Below are positions 1 through 11,307 of a stretch of DNA of 64,000 nucleotides, piece after piece; positions within the stretch are counted from its first letter, which is position 1; each line of letters starts with the position of its first letter. Made by a program: the position numbers and the translations under genes. Source of the stretch: Cannabis sativa (taxonomy: Eukaryota > Streptophyta > Magnoliopsida > Rosales > Cannabaceae). The DNA lies in the NCBI RefSeq assembly GCF_029168945.1, contig NC_083602.1, positions 60,780,600 through 60,844,599 on the forward strand, in the 5' to 3' direction. Below the pieces are notes generated by a model. It ran no database searches. It had not been told where the DNA came from and was given only the letters and a program-made list of their open reading frames with translations.

Positions 1-451
1 TTTACCAAAAAAAAAAAAAAACTGGTGTACTTGGTGCTGGCTCAATACGATTTTAAGACCTAAAAGGTTTTTTTTTTTATGTTTTTTTTAATCTGTAACT
101 TTTAATTGATAATTGTAAAATTAAGAGTACAAAGGTACAAGATTGGAGAGATAGTGTGGGGAATAGTATCATTCAACACAACTTCATTGTCCATCCCTAG
201 TGCCAACTTTGCAAAGATTATGAGTAATTACATTATCATTTGTATGGGAGTAATTTGTGTTATAAATATTAAGTTGAATTATTTGTTGCACATAAATATT
301 TAAGTAATTTTAATAGTAATAATGTATAATTTATATTTTTAGTATCTCACCATTAAATTTTAAGTTAATCGTCAGTCCGGATTAGTCCAAATCATTAAAT
401 TGTTATATTTAATTTAAATATAACAATAAAAAAAATAACATGTATATAATA
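1..451. other. AT-rich flank, nothing recognised
   Basis: Low-complexity AT-rich sequence with poly-A and poly-T runs. I see no coding region or known RNA. Its last ten bases (442-451, GTATATAATA) are the left target-site copy of the Mutator-like element that follows. Confidence 0.6.
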
Positions 452-3214
452 GGATGATTTCTTAATGGGTAATACCCATTCATGGGTAATAAAAAAATTA
501 ATGAGGTTGCAATTTAGTGACCTGCTATAGCAGGTCACCAACAAGATTTTTTGTTGAAAAAAAAATTATATTTATTTTCTTAATTATGATAATTCTAACT
601 AATTAAAAATTATTTTTAGAAATAAATTTACTTTACTTAAATAACTATATTATCTTTACTTAAATTATTTTTTTTTGTTGGGAGGAACAATACATTCGCA
701 TGTTCCTTTTTTTTTTTTGAAAGGTATGTTCATTTTTCTTGATGGGCTATAATGTTCATTAAAAAATATTTATAAAAAGAGAAATTCATTCTTACAATTT
801 TTTATTTATTCTTTATTACAATTTTACTTTTTTTACATTAATATCAATTTTGTTATTATTATAAAACGTGGATTATTAATATGATATCGCTTTTTTCATA
901 TTAAAACAACAACATCACGTCATTTACTTAGGTGAGCGTGTGGAGCTTAGAATATAAGCCCACACACTAGTTACTGTTTTAACTCTTTTTTTTTTTTTTG
1001 AAAAATAATATTTTATCTCTTTAATTATTAACGATGTAGTTTTTCAATATTTTTTATTTAGGGTATTAGATTTGATATACATTCAGATTTAATAATACAT
1101 GAAGTTTTGAATTTGGTATACTAAAATAGTGGTGTCATTTCATCAGTACTCCACTTTAGTACTTTTATTACGTTTCTTATCTAATGGATCAAATGGTATG
1201 CGAGTTAAATTTCAAATGAAAAGTTACTACTTAGTTTCTTATTTAGTTGCTAGTTTTTTAAATTAAAAGTTACTAATGAATTTCTTATTTCCTTGAGTTA
1301 ATTTTAAAATAAAAAAAAATACTCATGAGTTTCTTATTTACTTCGCATAAGAGATAACTTTAAATTAAAAAATTAATCACGATAATTAGTGTAATTGAAA
1401 CATGTCTATATGTATAATTTACTTTTTGTGTTAGTGTTTGATTTTTTTTTCCTTGTTGTGTTAGAGTTGCAATATGTGAGCTCTTGTTAGTTACTTTTTT
1501 TTTTTTTTATGTTTTTGTTTTATTTAATTTGATGACCTTTTAGTATTATTTTAATGTTTGTTTTATTGGTTGTTGATCGTATTATTAATCCTGCTTTAGA
1601 CTTTAGGTTGTCGGATTGAGTTCCTAGTAGAAATCTACGATGATTGTTGAAATCTATGTTGACCAATATTATAGGTGGTAGAAATTTTTTCAAAGGGTAT
1701 GTTGTAGTGTGATAATAGTTTCCTATTTGTTTTTCTTTCGATTGCAATAGTTGATCTTTACTTGGTGGTGGACTTTGTTGAAGCTTTCGCAATGTTGACA
1801 ATGGTATTTTTTTTTTTTTGTCAAGAGCGTTGTGCAGTGTTGACAATAAAATTGAATGTAACCACTCACGCGAAATTTACGGGAAAGATTGTTACCAATT
1901 TTAATATGTAACATCTTTAATATGAAAATAAAGAAATTAAATACTTTAGCAGAATTATTTATAATATATATATATCTTTTGAAAAAAAAAATTATATTTT
2001 CTTTTCAAAAAAAAAATAATAATTATTAAAAAACACGTTCTTTGTAAAAACATGATCAGAATTAAAAGTTACTTAAGAAAAATATAAGACTATTACATTA
2101 ATATTAATAAATGTGGGAACAAATTTAAATAAAAGTTGACTAACTTTGAATAATTACCTAATTTATCACTCATAATTATTACTAGAACCTTTGAAAATAG
2201 GATAAAAATAAATTTGTAATATATGGTAAGATTATAGTGTCAATTAATTAATTATATGTGATTATAAAATAACTAATAAAAGATTGAAAAATTAAAAAGA
2301 GAAATTTCGTTCCTTACCACACATGAAACAATAAATCACCATTCCAGCCCCCAATAACATTATTCTTCATTTATTATTTATTGTATTTTATAATATATAT
2401 TTAAGTATTAAATGAAAAGCCGATATTTATTGTATTCTATAATGTATATTGAAGTATTAAATAGAAATTTTATTTATTACCATAATTAAATATATTAAAT
2501 ATCAAAATTGTTGTCGACAAAGCTTGTGGTTGATCATGGCTTTAGCTTGAAATCCATTGTTGTCGATGGAGGAGAATACAACATCGATCAATGAGGGAGC
2601 TTCATTTTTGACGAATCGAAAGGGTTAGGTGATTGGGGATTCATGAAAAATGAAAAGGAAAAGGAAAATAAAATCACATAAACCTAAATTTTAGTATTTC
2701 TTAAAAATATTTAGTAAAAAAATAAGTAAAATAAACTTTTAGAAAACCTCTATATTTTCGCGTCTTTTAATTAATGCGAAATGTGTCTAGAAAAGTATTG
2801 ATTCATTCTTGTAGTATGAACAAATGGCCCAATCTAGCGCTGATGTTGTGAAAAAAGAAAGAAGAAGAAGATTGAATATGTTGATGCTGTGAAAAAAATA
2901 CACTTGGCATGTTCAAGAACGATGAAGATGAAAATTCTCCTGCCCTTTCAAGATCTTGAACATTACAAATTAATTTAGAAATTAATTTTTTTAGTTATTT
3001 CATTCATTTAGGAATACAAAGAATGGGGTTCACACATAAAAAAAAAATGGGTTTGAAAAATAAAATAACTGCCATGTCATCAGGTAATAGGTTAAAATAA
3101 AAAATATTAATTTTTGAAAAATAATTAATAACTATAAATATCATCCATTTGATTAAATCCAATGGTCAATATTTAAATACCCATTTATGGGTAATACCCA
3201 TTAAGAGCACACCC
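452..3214. mobile_element. Non-autonomous Mutator-like element (MULE), 2.76 kb
   Basis: The ends form an imperfect inverted repeat of about 39 bp. The left end begins GGATGATTTCTTAATGGGTA and the right end, read on the minus strand, begins GGGTGTGCTCTTAATGGGTA; both continue with TACCCAT and ATGGGTA. The 10-bp sequence GTATATAATA flanks the element on both sides (442-451 and 3215-3224). A long TIR with a 9-11 bp duplication is the usual signature of Mutator-like transposons. No open frame inside resembles a transposase, so it must have depended on an enzyme supplied in trans. The stretch around 2500-2950 is less AT-rich and could be captured host sequence, but I recognise no gene. Confidence 0.85.
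517..538. repeat. 22-bp perfect palindrome inside the MULE
   Basis: A perfect palindrome without a spacer, centred between 527 and 528 (core GACCTGCTATAGCAGGTC), just inside the left TIR. It is unusually GC-rich for its surroundings. It could be a protein-binding site or the footprint of an older insertion. Confidence 0.6.
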
Positions 3215-3369
3215 GTATATAATAACTTGACACTTGAGTATTTATGCTGCAAATTCCTTTTCCTAAATATATGATAAATCTTATCACCAGAGAACAAAAC
3301 CAATAAAGATTTGCCTTCCCTAATCAAATTAGTAAAGTGAGAAAAATTTTCATTACTAGAATTCAATTT
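3215..3369 (-). pseudogene. C-terminal part of a decayed LINE-type RNase H domain
   Basis: Read on the minus strand, this stretch resembles the C-terminal half of the plant RVT_3-type RNase H domain: an LNSSNENFSHF segment, an NLIREGKSLL helix and an IYHIFRKRN motif that corresponds to the usual HVFRERN. The N-terminal part continues at 14361-15500 on the far side of the Copia insertion; removing that insertion and one copy of AATTT restores continuity. The MULE target duplication marks its other end. It is a relic of a non-LTR retrotransposon or an RNase H-like gene, not a functional gene. Confidence 0.6.
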
Positions 3370-4597
3370 TGAAATTCCGTATTTTAATATTCCCAGTTTG
3401 ATTATTTAATTAAATGATTAATTAAATGCGGAATAATAAAACTGGTACTGAAAACAGTTTTCTGTAGTTACAGAATGCAACTCCGTAACTCCAGAGAAAC
3501 CCAGAAAAACAAACAGTGCATAAAAGTAAAAACACACAAGATTTTTGTACGTAGTTTCAACAATCCTTTCAGATTGTTACTAGTCCACGGGGCCACGCCC
3601 AGAGATAAGATTCATTAGATCGGTATCAAAAATACAAAGTAATTGACTTATGCATAAATAGACTCCCTCTTATTGTATGCCGCAAGCTTGATGTATTCCA
3701 CCTACTAACCGAATCTTGATAAAACTCCAAGTGCTCGAACTCCCTTCGATCACCTTGAAGAGTGCTTGAATCCTCCCGATTCAAGGCTTAAAGGCTATCT
3801 CCCGAAAGCCTATACAACCATCTCCCGAAGGTTGTGTGCTTGTATCCTCCCGATGCAAGACTTCAAAAGCAATCTCCCAAAAGCTTGTAAATACCCTTCT
3901 CCCGAAGGTGCACTGATGTTCTTCTTCGTTGTAGACTTGAATACAGACTCAAGACAATACAAACAACAAATAAACAGAGTAAGAGTAGAACAACTCTTCT
4001 CTACAAATCAAAGACTCTCTTTTCTAAAGATATGAATGAAATTCAAAGATACAAGAGAGGTACCAAGAGAGGTACTAAACAAAGACACTCCTTCCTTAAG
4101 ATATGAAAGCAATTCTAAGTGTATGAAAGAGATACAAAACCTAGCAGCTATAAGATGTATTTATAATGAATATACATCTCATAGACAGCTTACATTCGGT
4201 CTGAACAAGACCTCAACCCACTAGAAACTTCCCTAAAATAATTCTTCAATCAGTCCAGGAATTTCCGTTTCTGTACATACAGAATCGTGGGCAGTAACTA
4301 CAACTTTCCTTTTATAGAAAAGGAAAGTCTAGCTCCGGTTTTCTCTTCAAGAAACCTAATCTTAGAAAATGGGAAACTCAACACAAGATCAGAATAACAG
4401 CTGGTTAGCAAAGAATCAATGTGTAATCAAAACTTACCATTTTTACCTCAATTTCCATAAATAGGAAAGCTAGTCAACTTTCCTTCCAAGTTTAGATTTA
4501 CACAAATATGGAAACCATATCAATAAATGCCAGCCGAAATATGCAATAAATAATAAAATATTTTTGTCAATTAAATATGCCAAAAATGGAATTAACA
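3370..4597 (-). repeat. 3' LTR of Copia-1
   Basis: It matches 13133-14360 almost base for base. The plus strand begins TGAAATTCCG and ends GGAATTAACA. Differences from the partner LTR cluster near 3494-3530 and 3590-3612. It carries the reverse complement of a TATA box (TATAAATA) at 4158-4165. Short open frames here are present in both LTRs and look non-coding. Confidence 0.95.
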
Positions 4598-4940
4598 ATC
4601 TCCCCCTTTGGCACTTTGATTGACAAAACATTTTATTATGAGAAAACCTGCATCAAGTGTTAGAAACCAAAGCAAATAGCTTTTTAAAGATACAAGAGTA
4701 TAGAAAATACTCCCCCTGCATGAAAGCTCTCTAACACATAAAACAAATAACTTTTTTTTGGACGGAAAAGCTTGCAAACCGAAGAACACAACTTTTTAAA
4801 TGGAAAAGTGTTAAACCACAAACAACTTTTTAAACGGAAAAGTGTTAAACCACAAACAAGCAACTCCCCCTAAAACCAAGGGTCCAGAGTTGGAACAAAG
4901 AGTTCAATGAATCCAAAAAAATATGACTACTCCCCCTTTT
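4598..4940 (-). promoter_or_regulatory. Polypurine tract array before the 3' LTR of Copia-1
   Basis: The primary tract touches the LTR at 4598-4611 (minus strand CCAAAGGGGGAGAT). Three further AGGGGGAGT-like tracts follow at about 4710-4717, 4863-4871 and 4930-4940. Plus-strand DNA synthesis is primed at such tracts, and several purine tracts before the 3' LTR are a described feature of Sireviruses. The sequence between them is non-coding and AT-rich. Confidence 0.8.
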
Positions 4941-5038
4941 TGTCTATCAAGGAGCCAAAGATAACAAAAACAATCAAGAACAAAGTCATAAATTCAAATA
5001 AACATTAATAAAAAGCAAAAGATAGAAGATTGAACCAC

Positions 5039-6727
5039 TTATTCATCATCATTGGGTCGGAAGTATTTCATGATGCTGTCCATCTTCCTAAGAAGCAAGG
5101 CCTGACTGGTCTCCATTCTTCCCAAACGTAAGTTGAATTCTGCCATTTCTGTAAGAGCAGAAGTGGAAGCAGATCCAGCAGCAGGATCATTTGTAAGACC
5201 AGGGGAAGCAGACCGAGCCTTTCTTTGAGCAGCTTTTCCTTGAGGAGGCTTCTCAGGAATTTTGAAAGTGGTTCCAACAGCAGGCATCTCAATTGATTCA
5301 TTCTCAAGAATCAATTCCTCTTGATCAGATAAAATTTTATAGATTAAGTGAGGAAAAATGAGATTGAGCCTAGGTTTCTTACCCTTTCGAAGAGAGACAA
5401 TTTGCTCCCAAATCATGTCAGCCAAATCAATTTTAGCACCAATTGAAACTTTATACAAAAAGAAAGCAAGTTCATTTGAAACATTTACCGGATTGGAGCA
5501 AGGAAACCAATTGGATAGTGCAAACCTCATGAGAGCAGCATGTTGATAGGTGAGTTGAGACATATGCATGGTGTCGGAAAGTTCAATTTCATCATCACCA
5601 GAGAGATAACCGAACACCTTTTGACGATCAAACTCCACATCAGTTGGCTCAATTCCCATAGGCAAATTGAGAGCCTCAGCAACATCCTTCACAGTGAAGG
5701 AATACCAGTGTCCTCTGACAAAAACTTTGCCAAACATGAAAGAGTCCTCATCGAGAAACTCATCAGTGATGTTAGCATAAAATTCCTTCACAATTCTATC
5801 CACATACCCATCAAAACCGATCAAGGTATCTACCCATTGTCTTTCTTTCAACATGTTATACACTCCAAAAGGCTTATGAGCAATAACATTAAATTTTTTC
5901 TCCACAGTAAAATTCCTATTCTCATAGAATTTCATATCTCTAGCATGATCATTATAACAAAAATAATGAGAGTGGGGCTTGAAGTTATCAAGAGAAATAC
6001 CAGAGGGCCTCTTTCTTTTCTGAGGAAGAACAGGATTTGTAGAGACAATGGGCCTTTTTCCTTTGCCCTTCTTTGGAACAGCAGGAGGGACTGGAACAGA
6101 TTCTGTAGTGACAGGCTCAGTTTCTGGTTCTTCACTCTCGGATCCAGAATCATCAACAACAGGAAGATCTTTGGGCACAAATTCTTCACTTGAATCGGAC
6201 AAGCCCTCTGAATCATGATCCTCCTCACTTTCTTCTGGTTCAGAATCCGAGGAAGAGACCGAAGGGGGATTCTCCTTGAGATTTTTGCCCTTTGAAGATG
6301 AAGAAACCACCTTTGTCCCTTTGGATGCAATTTTAGGTTTAACCACTTCAGGCTTTGAAGGAGTGGAAACCTTGGACCTTGTTCGAGAACTCACCGTGGG
6401 CAAGGTCACCAAAGCTTGGTCGACATTAGGAGCACCATTCGAAGAAGAGGACTTCGACAATGTGTGATCGGATGAATGGGATTCATCATGATCACCCAAC
6501 CCAGGTGTTGGAGAAGCAATAGGAGAGGCACCAACAAGAGGAGATGAAAATTTTGCCACTGATTTTCGAGCTTGGGTTTTCAATTTCTTGGCAGACTTCG
6601 TCAGAGCAGAAGACGAACCAGAAGCTCCGGTTGCTGGAGCAGGCGGCGCAGGCGGAGACACCGGTGAAGCAGAAGCAGATCCACGAGTGGGCTTCTTGGA
6701 TGGTTGGGCATTCTTAGTTTTGGCCAT
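5039..6727 (-). CDS. Third ORF (ORF3) of Copia-1, plant-transposon-protein domain
   Basis: An intact frame of 562 codons if started at the ATG at 6727, which has A at -3 and is followed by GCC; an in-frame ATG at 6754 would add nine residues. The N-terminal half is a low-complexity Ser/Pro/Ala/Lys-rich region with an acidic Ser-Glu-Asp stretch, probably disordered. The second half has a folded domain with an FYANITDEF segment, a VRGHWYSFT segment and a leucine-rich helical part. It resembles the 'putative plant transposon protein' domain (I believe Pfam Transposase_32) often found beside plant retroelements. The C-terminus is short and helical. Sireviruses often have an extra, sometimes 'envelope-like', ORF here, but I see no signal peptide or membrane helix. 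Its function is unknown. It is not in frame with pol and lies about 1.5 kb downstream of it. Confidence 0.8.
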   Translation of the reverse strand: MAKTKNAQPSKKPTRGSASASPVSPPAPPAPATGASGSSSALTKSAKKLKTQARKSVAKFSSPLVGASPIASPTPGLGDHDESHSSDHTLSKSSSSNGAPNVDQALVTLPTVSSRTRSKVSTPSKPEVVKPKIASKGTKVVSSSSKGKNLKENPPSVSSSDSEPEESEEDHDSEGLSDSSEEFVPKDLPVVDDSGSESEEPETEPVTTESVPVPPAVPKKGKGKRPIVSTNPVLPQKRKRPSGISLDNFKPHSHYFCYNDHARDMKFYENRNFTVEKKFNVIAHKPFGVYNMLKERQWVDTLIGFDGYVDRIVKEFYANITDEFLDEDSFMFGKVFVRGHWYSFTVKDVAEALNLPMGIEPTDVEFDRQKVFGYLSGDDEIELSDTMHMSQLTYQHAALMRFALSNWFPCSNPVNVSNELAFFLYKVSIGAKIDLADMIWEQIVSLRKGKKPRLNLIFPHLIYKILSDQEELILENESIEMPAVGTTFKIPEKPPQGKAAQRKARSASPGLTNDPAAGSASTSALTEMAEFNLRLGRMETSQALLLRKMDSIMKYFRPNDDE

Positions 6728-6935
6728 TTTTTTCTTTGAAACCCTAGAACACAAACCCTCTTACTTTGAACAATGTTAGACCTTTGAGAGAAAACAATAA
6801 AAAGAGAAGAGAGAGAGAGGTGATCGTGGGATAATGGGAAGTTGAGAATATATAACTTCCAATTTTAAATGCCCAAATTTAAAAAAGAAAAACTGAAAAG
6901 GAAGGTAGCTTCCTTACCTTTGACCCACGTGTGGA
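6728..6935 (-). promoter_or_regulatory. Likely internal promoter and leader of Copia-1 ORF3
   Basis: On the minus strand a TATA-like TATATATT (6847-6854) lies 120 bp upstream of the ORF3 ATG. A perfect G-box CACGTG (6926-6931) next to a TTTGACC W-box-like site lies about 75 bp further upstream. The stretch between TATA and ATG is CT-rich with long CTCT runs and a CTAGGGTTTC motif, as in many plant 5' leaders. This looks like a stand-alone promoter for ORF3; transcription is inferred. Confidence 0.5.
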
Positions 6936-8214
6936 GAGGAAAAAAGGAAACCAAAATTTTTTTTTTTTCAAAATTTGGTCAATGTTTCCTTAAATGAAAA
7001 AAGGAAACCAACAATCCCCACAAAATCTAAGAATTTAAAGGCCCTTACCAAAACCGAAATTGCCACCAAAAAGGAAACCAACAAATAATTAATTATTTAA
7101 TTACAAGTTTCCTATACACACCAAAACGACCAAATCTCCACAAATAAAGGAAACATTCTAAAATAAATACAATTAAAACATGTTTCCATAAAATGAGAAA
7201 ATAAAAGAAAAAAATATACAAGGATTCGAAAAAGAATTCGAAAAAATATGCCCCCTTTTTCTTTTATTTTTTCAGAAAATGCCCCCCAAAGAAGAAACGA
7301 AAAAAAAAATTGCAAATAAGGAACAAGAGAACACACCAAGACACAAAAGCACTAATCACCACTTAAGAGCAAAAATTGTGTCTAAGAATATAATGAAACA
7401 TAACAAAAAAATAACAACATTTTTAACAAAGCTCACTTGACAACTCGATCACGAACCTTTTTTTTTTTTTTTGATTAAAAGACAGAAAAATAAAATAACC
7501 TTGATATTTTTGCAACTAGAATTCACAATGTCCATTTGTCTTTGTCCCTGATGGAAAAATCAAACTCATAAGAATAATCAGAAATTATTTTATCAAACTA
7601 ATGAAGTAATAGAGTGAGGTCATACCGGTTCACAGGAAAAATTGACTCCATCACCAAGAATATTAAAGCACATCAAACAGTATGTAATAGCTTTATAACA
7701 CCATTTTCGAGAATAAACAAATTTTACCACAAACTGTGTCAAGCATTAGTGTGTGAAAGTGTAAGCAGGGAACATTGCCCAATTTGTCAAAAAGACTTTT
7801 TCTGATAAATTGTACCCATAGGAGACGCTGTCACACTACCTCAATGGTAGCCCTTTTCAATGGTAGCGTATCTTCTACATAACTCCTAATTACATAGTTC
7901 CAACTTACTCAGAGATGGCTTTCACACATTGAGATAGGTAGCTCTATTCATCCAATGGAGCTTGAATACACAGTTTTTTGAACAACAAAATTCGAAAATG
8001 GTAGCTTACATAACACTGTTTGATGAACCTGAATATTCCTGTGAGGAGTGGACAATTTTCCTGACAAACCTGTATGACATCATAATATTACAACATTAGC
8101 AATAAAATAGTGACTGAAATTCTTATAAGGTTGAAATTTTCTTCTAGGACAAAGACAAGACATTATGAACTCTAAGACAACTCAAATATCAAGGATTATG
8201 GAAAAATAAAAGCA
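6936..8214 (-). other. Non-coding spacer between pol and ORF3 of Copia-1
   Basis: About 1.3 kb with no supported gene. GGAAAC/GTTTCC words recur between about 6940 and 7200. Small open frames here (for example 7112-7339 and 7614-7805) have biased composition and match no family I recognise. Confidence 0.6.
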
Positions 8215-10398
8215 TTAAACAAGATAAACCCCTAAGGATTTCCTTAGAGAAATAAATCGGACCGAGTCAAGAGCTTTAGTAAAAATATCTGCAATTTGTT
8301 TGCTAGTTTCAACATATTCTAAGACAAGAATTTTATTTTCCACAAGCTCTCTAATAAAGTGATGACGAATGTCTATGTGCTTAGTGCGAGAGTGTTGAAC
8401 AGGATTCTTAGAAATGTTTATAGCACTAGTGTTATCACAAAAAATGGTTAAAGTTTTCAAATCAAACCCATAATCTGCCATCATTTGTTTCATCCATAAC
8501 AATTGGGTACAACAACTACCCGCAAAGAATGTACTCACCTCTGCCGTGGACGGAGAGATTGAGTTTTGCTTCTTGCTATGCCATGAAACCAAATTGTTTC
8601 CAAGATAGAAACATCCACCACTAGTACTTTTTCTATCATCAGCATTACTCGCCCAATCAACATCACTAAAGCAAACAAGGTTAGAATTAGTGTCTTTTGA
8701 AAACCAAATCCCAAAATCAATAGTGCTATTTACATAGCGAATGATTCTTTTCACAGCAGAAAGATGGGATTCCATGGGATTAGCCTGATAACGTGCACAA
8801 ACACCAACACTATAGCAAATATCAGGACGACTAGCAGTAAGATAAAGCAAACTTCCTATCATACTTCGATACAAAGTTTGATCTACCTTTACTCCTTGTT
8901 CATCTTTGCTTAATTTCAAAGTTGTGCTCATGGGAGTGTTGGTATGTTTGGCTTTTTCAAGGCCAAATTTTTTCACCAAATTCTTCGCATACTTACTTTG
9001 AGTGACAAAAGTTCCCTCATCTGATTGCTTCACTTGAAGACCGAGAAAATAAGTGAGTTCACCTACCATACTCATTTCGAACTCCTTTTGCATTTGGGAA
9101 ACAAAAACCTGCACTTCAGAGTTAGAAGTAGAGCCAAACACAATATCATCAACATATATTTGAGCAACAATCACATCAGAATTAATGTTTTTGATGAAAA
9201 GTGTTTTATCAACATTTCCTCTCTTGTAATCATGAGAAAGCAAGAATTCAGTTAGACGCTCATACCAAGCACGTGGTGCTTGTTTTAGACCATACAAAGC
9301 CTTGTCTAACTTATAAACATGATCAGGAAAATGTGGATCCTCAAACCCTTTAGGTTGTTCCACATACACTTCTTCTTTTAACAGCCCATTCAAAAAAGCG
9401 GATTTGACATCCATTTGATACAATTTAATACCAAGAATGCAAGCTATGGAAAGAAGTAACCTGATCGATTCCAGTCTAGCTACTGGAGCAAATGTTTCAT
9501 CAAAGTCAACACCCTCAACTTGAGTGTATCCTTGGGCAACCAACCTTGCCTTGTTTCGAATGATAGTGCCAAACTCATCACTCTTATTTTTGAAGATCCA
9601 CTTGGTTCCAATGATGTTCACAAACGGTGGTCTTGGAATCATTTTCCAGACTTTGTTTCGAACAAACTGATGAAGCTCATCCTGCATAGCTAAAAACCAA
9701 TCTTCATCCATTAAAGCTTCTTTTACAGATTTAGGTTCTAAAGAAGAAATAAAACATAAAAATTGAATTATATTGGCATATTTTCTTCTTGTAACCATGC
9801 TCTCATCCAAGTTTCCAAGGATGAGATCTGAAGGATGATTCTTTTTAACCCTGGAGGATGGTTCCCTCTGTATTGGATCAGTGATTGAATTTAAAGGATA
9901 CTCGGATTCTTTTGTTGTTGGATTTTCTGTAGCAACAGATTCCTGCACAGTAACCTCGACGACTGCTTCTGAAGCTTCGTCAGGTTCCTTTTCCTCAGCA
10001 GCAGGTTTTTCAAGCAAATCTTCAATCTGTTCTTCTGTGGAAAACTCAGAAAAATCTTTTAGATCATCAACAACAACATTAGCAGATTCCATAACAGTTT
10101 GGGTTCTCATGTTATACACACGATATGCCCTACTATTTGTGGAATATCCTAAGAAAACACCTTCATCACTTTTAGAATCAAATTTACCAATGTAATCACG
10201 ATCTCGTAAAATATAACACTTACATCCGAACACATGAAAGTGACTTACATTTGGTTTCTTACCTTTCCAGATTTCATATGGTGTTTTGTGAGTACACAGG
10301 CGCAAGAATACTCCGTTGATGGTATAGCAAGCGTTGTTAATGGCTTCGGCCCAAAGGCGCTTTGTGAGCTTCTTGCTATTCAACATTACTCTAGCCAT
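8215..10398 (-). pseudogene. pol: Copia-1 pol, 3' part: integrase end, reverse transcriptase, RNase H
   Basis: A 727-codon frame. It opens with the end of the integrase (MARVML, then WKGKKPN and VFGCKCYI of the Copia integrase C-terminal region). The reverse transcriptase follows, with [46 protein letters not shown] and the catalytic YVDD. RNase H follows, with DRKSTSGGCFYLG, HSKKQNS, a DNTSAI segment and KHIDIRHHF. The usual STTEAEY segment reads STAEVSTFF, a local change that may weaken RNase H. The frame is cut off from the protease-integrase part by a 1-nt deletion near 10390, so the polyprotein cannot be made intact. Order PR-IN-RT-RH identifies Copia. Confidence 0.9.
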
Positions 10399-11306
10399 TT
10401 CGCTAGAGTACGATTCTTTCTTTCAACCACTCCATTTTGTGGAGGAGTTTTAGGAGCGTAAAATTCATGAGAAATACCGTTAGCTTTACAAAATTCATCA
10501 TATACGGTATTTTCAAATTCCTTACCATGATCACTCCTAATCCTAACAATTTTTCCAATGTTACAATCTTTTTCAACTCGTAATTTCAAACACAGAGTTT
10601 GGAAAGCTTCAAAAGTATCAGATTTTTCTCTAAAAAAATCCACCCATGAGAATCGAGAAAAATCATCAACACAAACAAAAATATATCTTTTACCATTTAA
10701 GCTTTCTACCTGGATTGGACCCATTAAGTCCATGTGCAAGAGTTCGAGAACTCTGGAAGTATTCACATCTGGGACACTCTTGTGAGAAATTTTCAGTTGC
10801 TTACCTAACTGGCATGGACCACATTTTCCCAATGACTCTTTACCTAATTTAGGTAATCCTCGAACAATCCCTGAAACAGATAATTTTTTCGTATTTTTAA
10901 AGTGAATGTGACCAAGTTTTTCATGCCATAGGTCAAGAACATTTTCAATGACAGAATGACAAGTGGCATGCGTAGTGAGAGTATAACAATTATCACTAGA
11001 TCGCAACCCTTGTAACACAATTTCATCAAGAATATTATATACATAGCAATGATTGCTATCAAAGCTCACAGTATAACCCTGATCACAAATCTGACTAATG
11101 CTAAGTAGATTAGCTTTTAGTCCTTCAACCAACATGACATTCTTTAGTTTAGGAAGCCCTTCGAACTTGAGAGTTCCCATTCCTATGACTTTACCAGTAA
11201 GACCGTTACCAAATGTAACTTCTCCACAGTCCATTGGTCTTATGTTCACAAGAAATTCTTTTTCACCTGTCATGTGTTTGGAACAACCACTATCAAAATA
11301 CCACAT
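10386..11306 (-). pseudogene. pol: Copia-1 pol, 5' part: protease and integrase core
   Basis: A 306-codon frame starting at ATG 11306. The aspartic protease motif [10 protein letters not shown] is at residues 5-14. The gag-pre-integrase LWHEKLGH motif is near residue 125. The integrase core shows HMDLMGP and VDDFSRFSW, then RSDHGKEFEN and the [10 protein letters not shown] segment with the catalytic Glu. The frame runs off after ERKNRTL because one base is missing against the family pattern, and the rest of integrase is in another frame from 10398. Its start abuts the gag stop in a different frame. Confidence 0.88.
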
Positions 11307-11307
11307 G

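Noticed and set aside
3166..3366. A small minus-strand gene of 66 codons
   Set aside because: Its start crosses the MULE border and its content is the C-terminal end of an RNase H relic.
3766..4224. Small open frames repeated at 13529-13987
   Set aside because: They lie within the LTRs of Copia-1; being present twice reflects LTR duplication, not a conserved peptide.
5540..6193. Plus-strand frame of 217 codons
   Set aside because: It is antisense to ORF3 of Copia-1, has no domain and no promoter. The ORF3 frame is longer and has a counterpart in Copia-2.
5039..6727. Calling ORF3 an envelope protein
   Set aside because: Position alone suggests it, but there is no signal peptide, transmembrane helix or cysteine pattern. 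The fold resembles a plant-transposon-protein domain.
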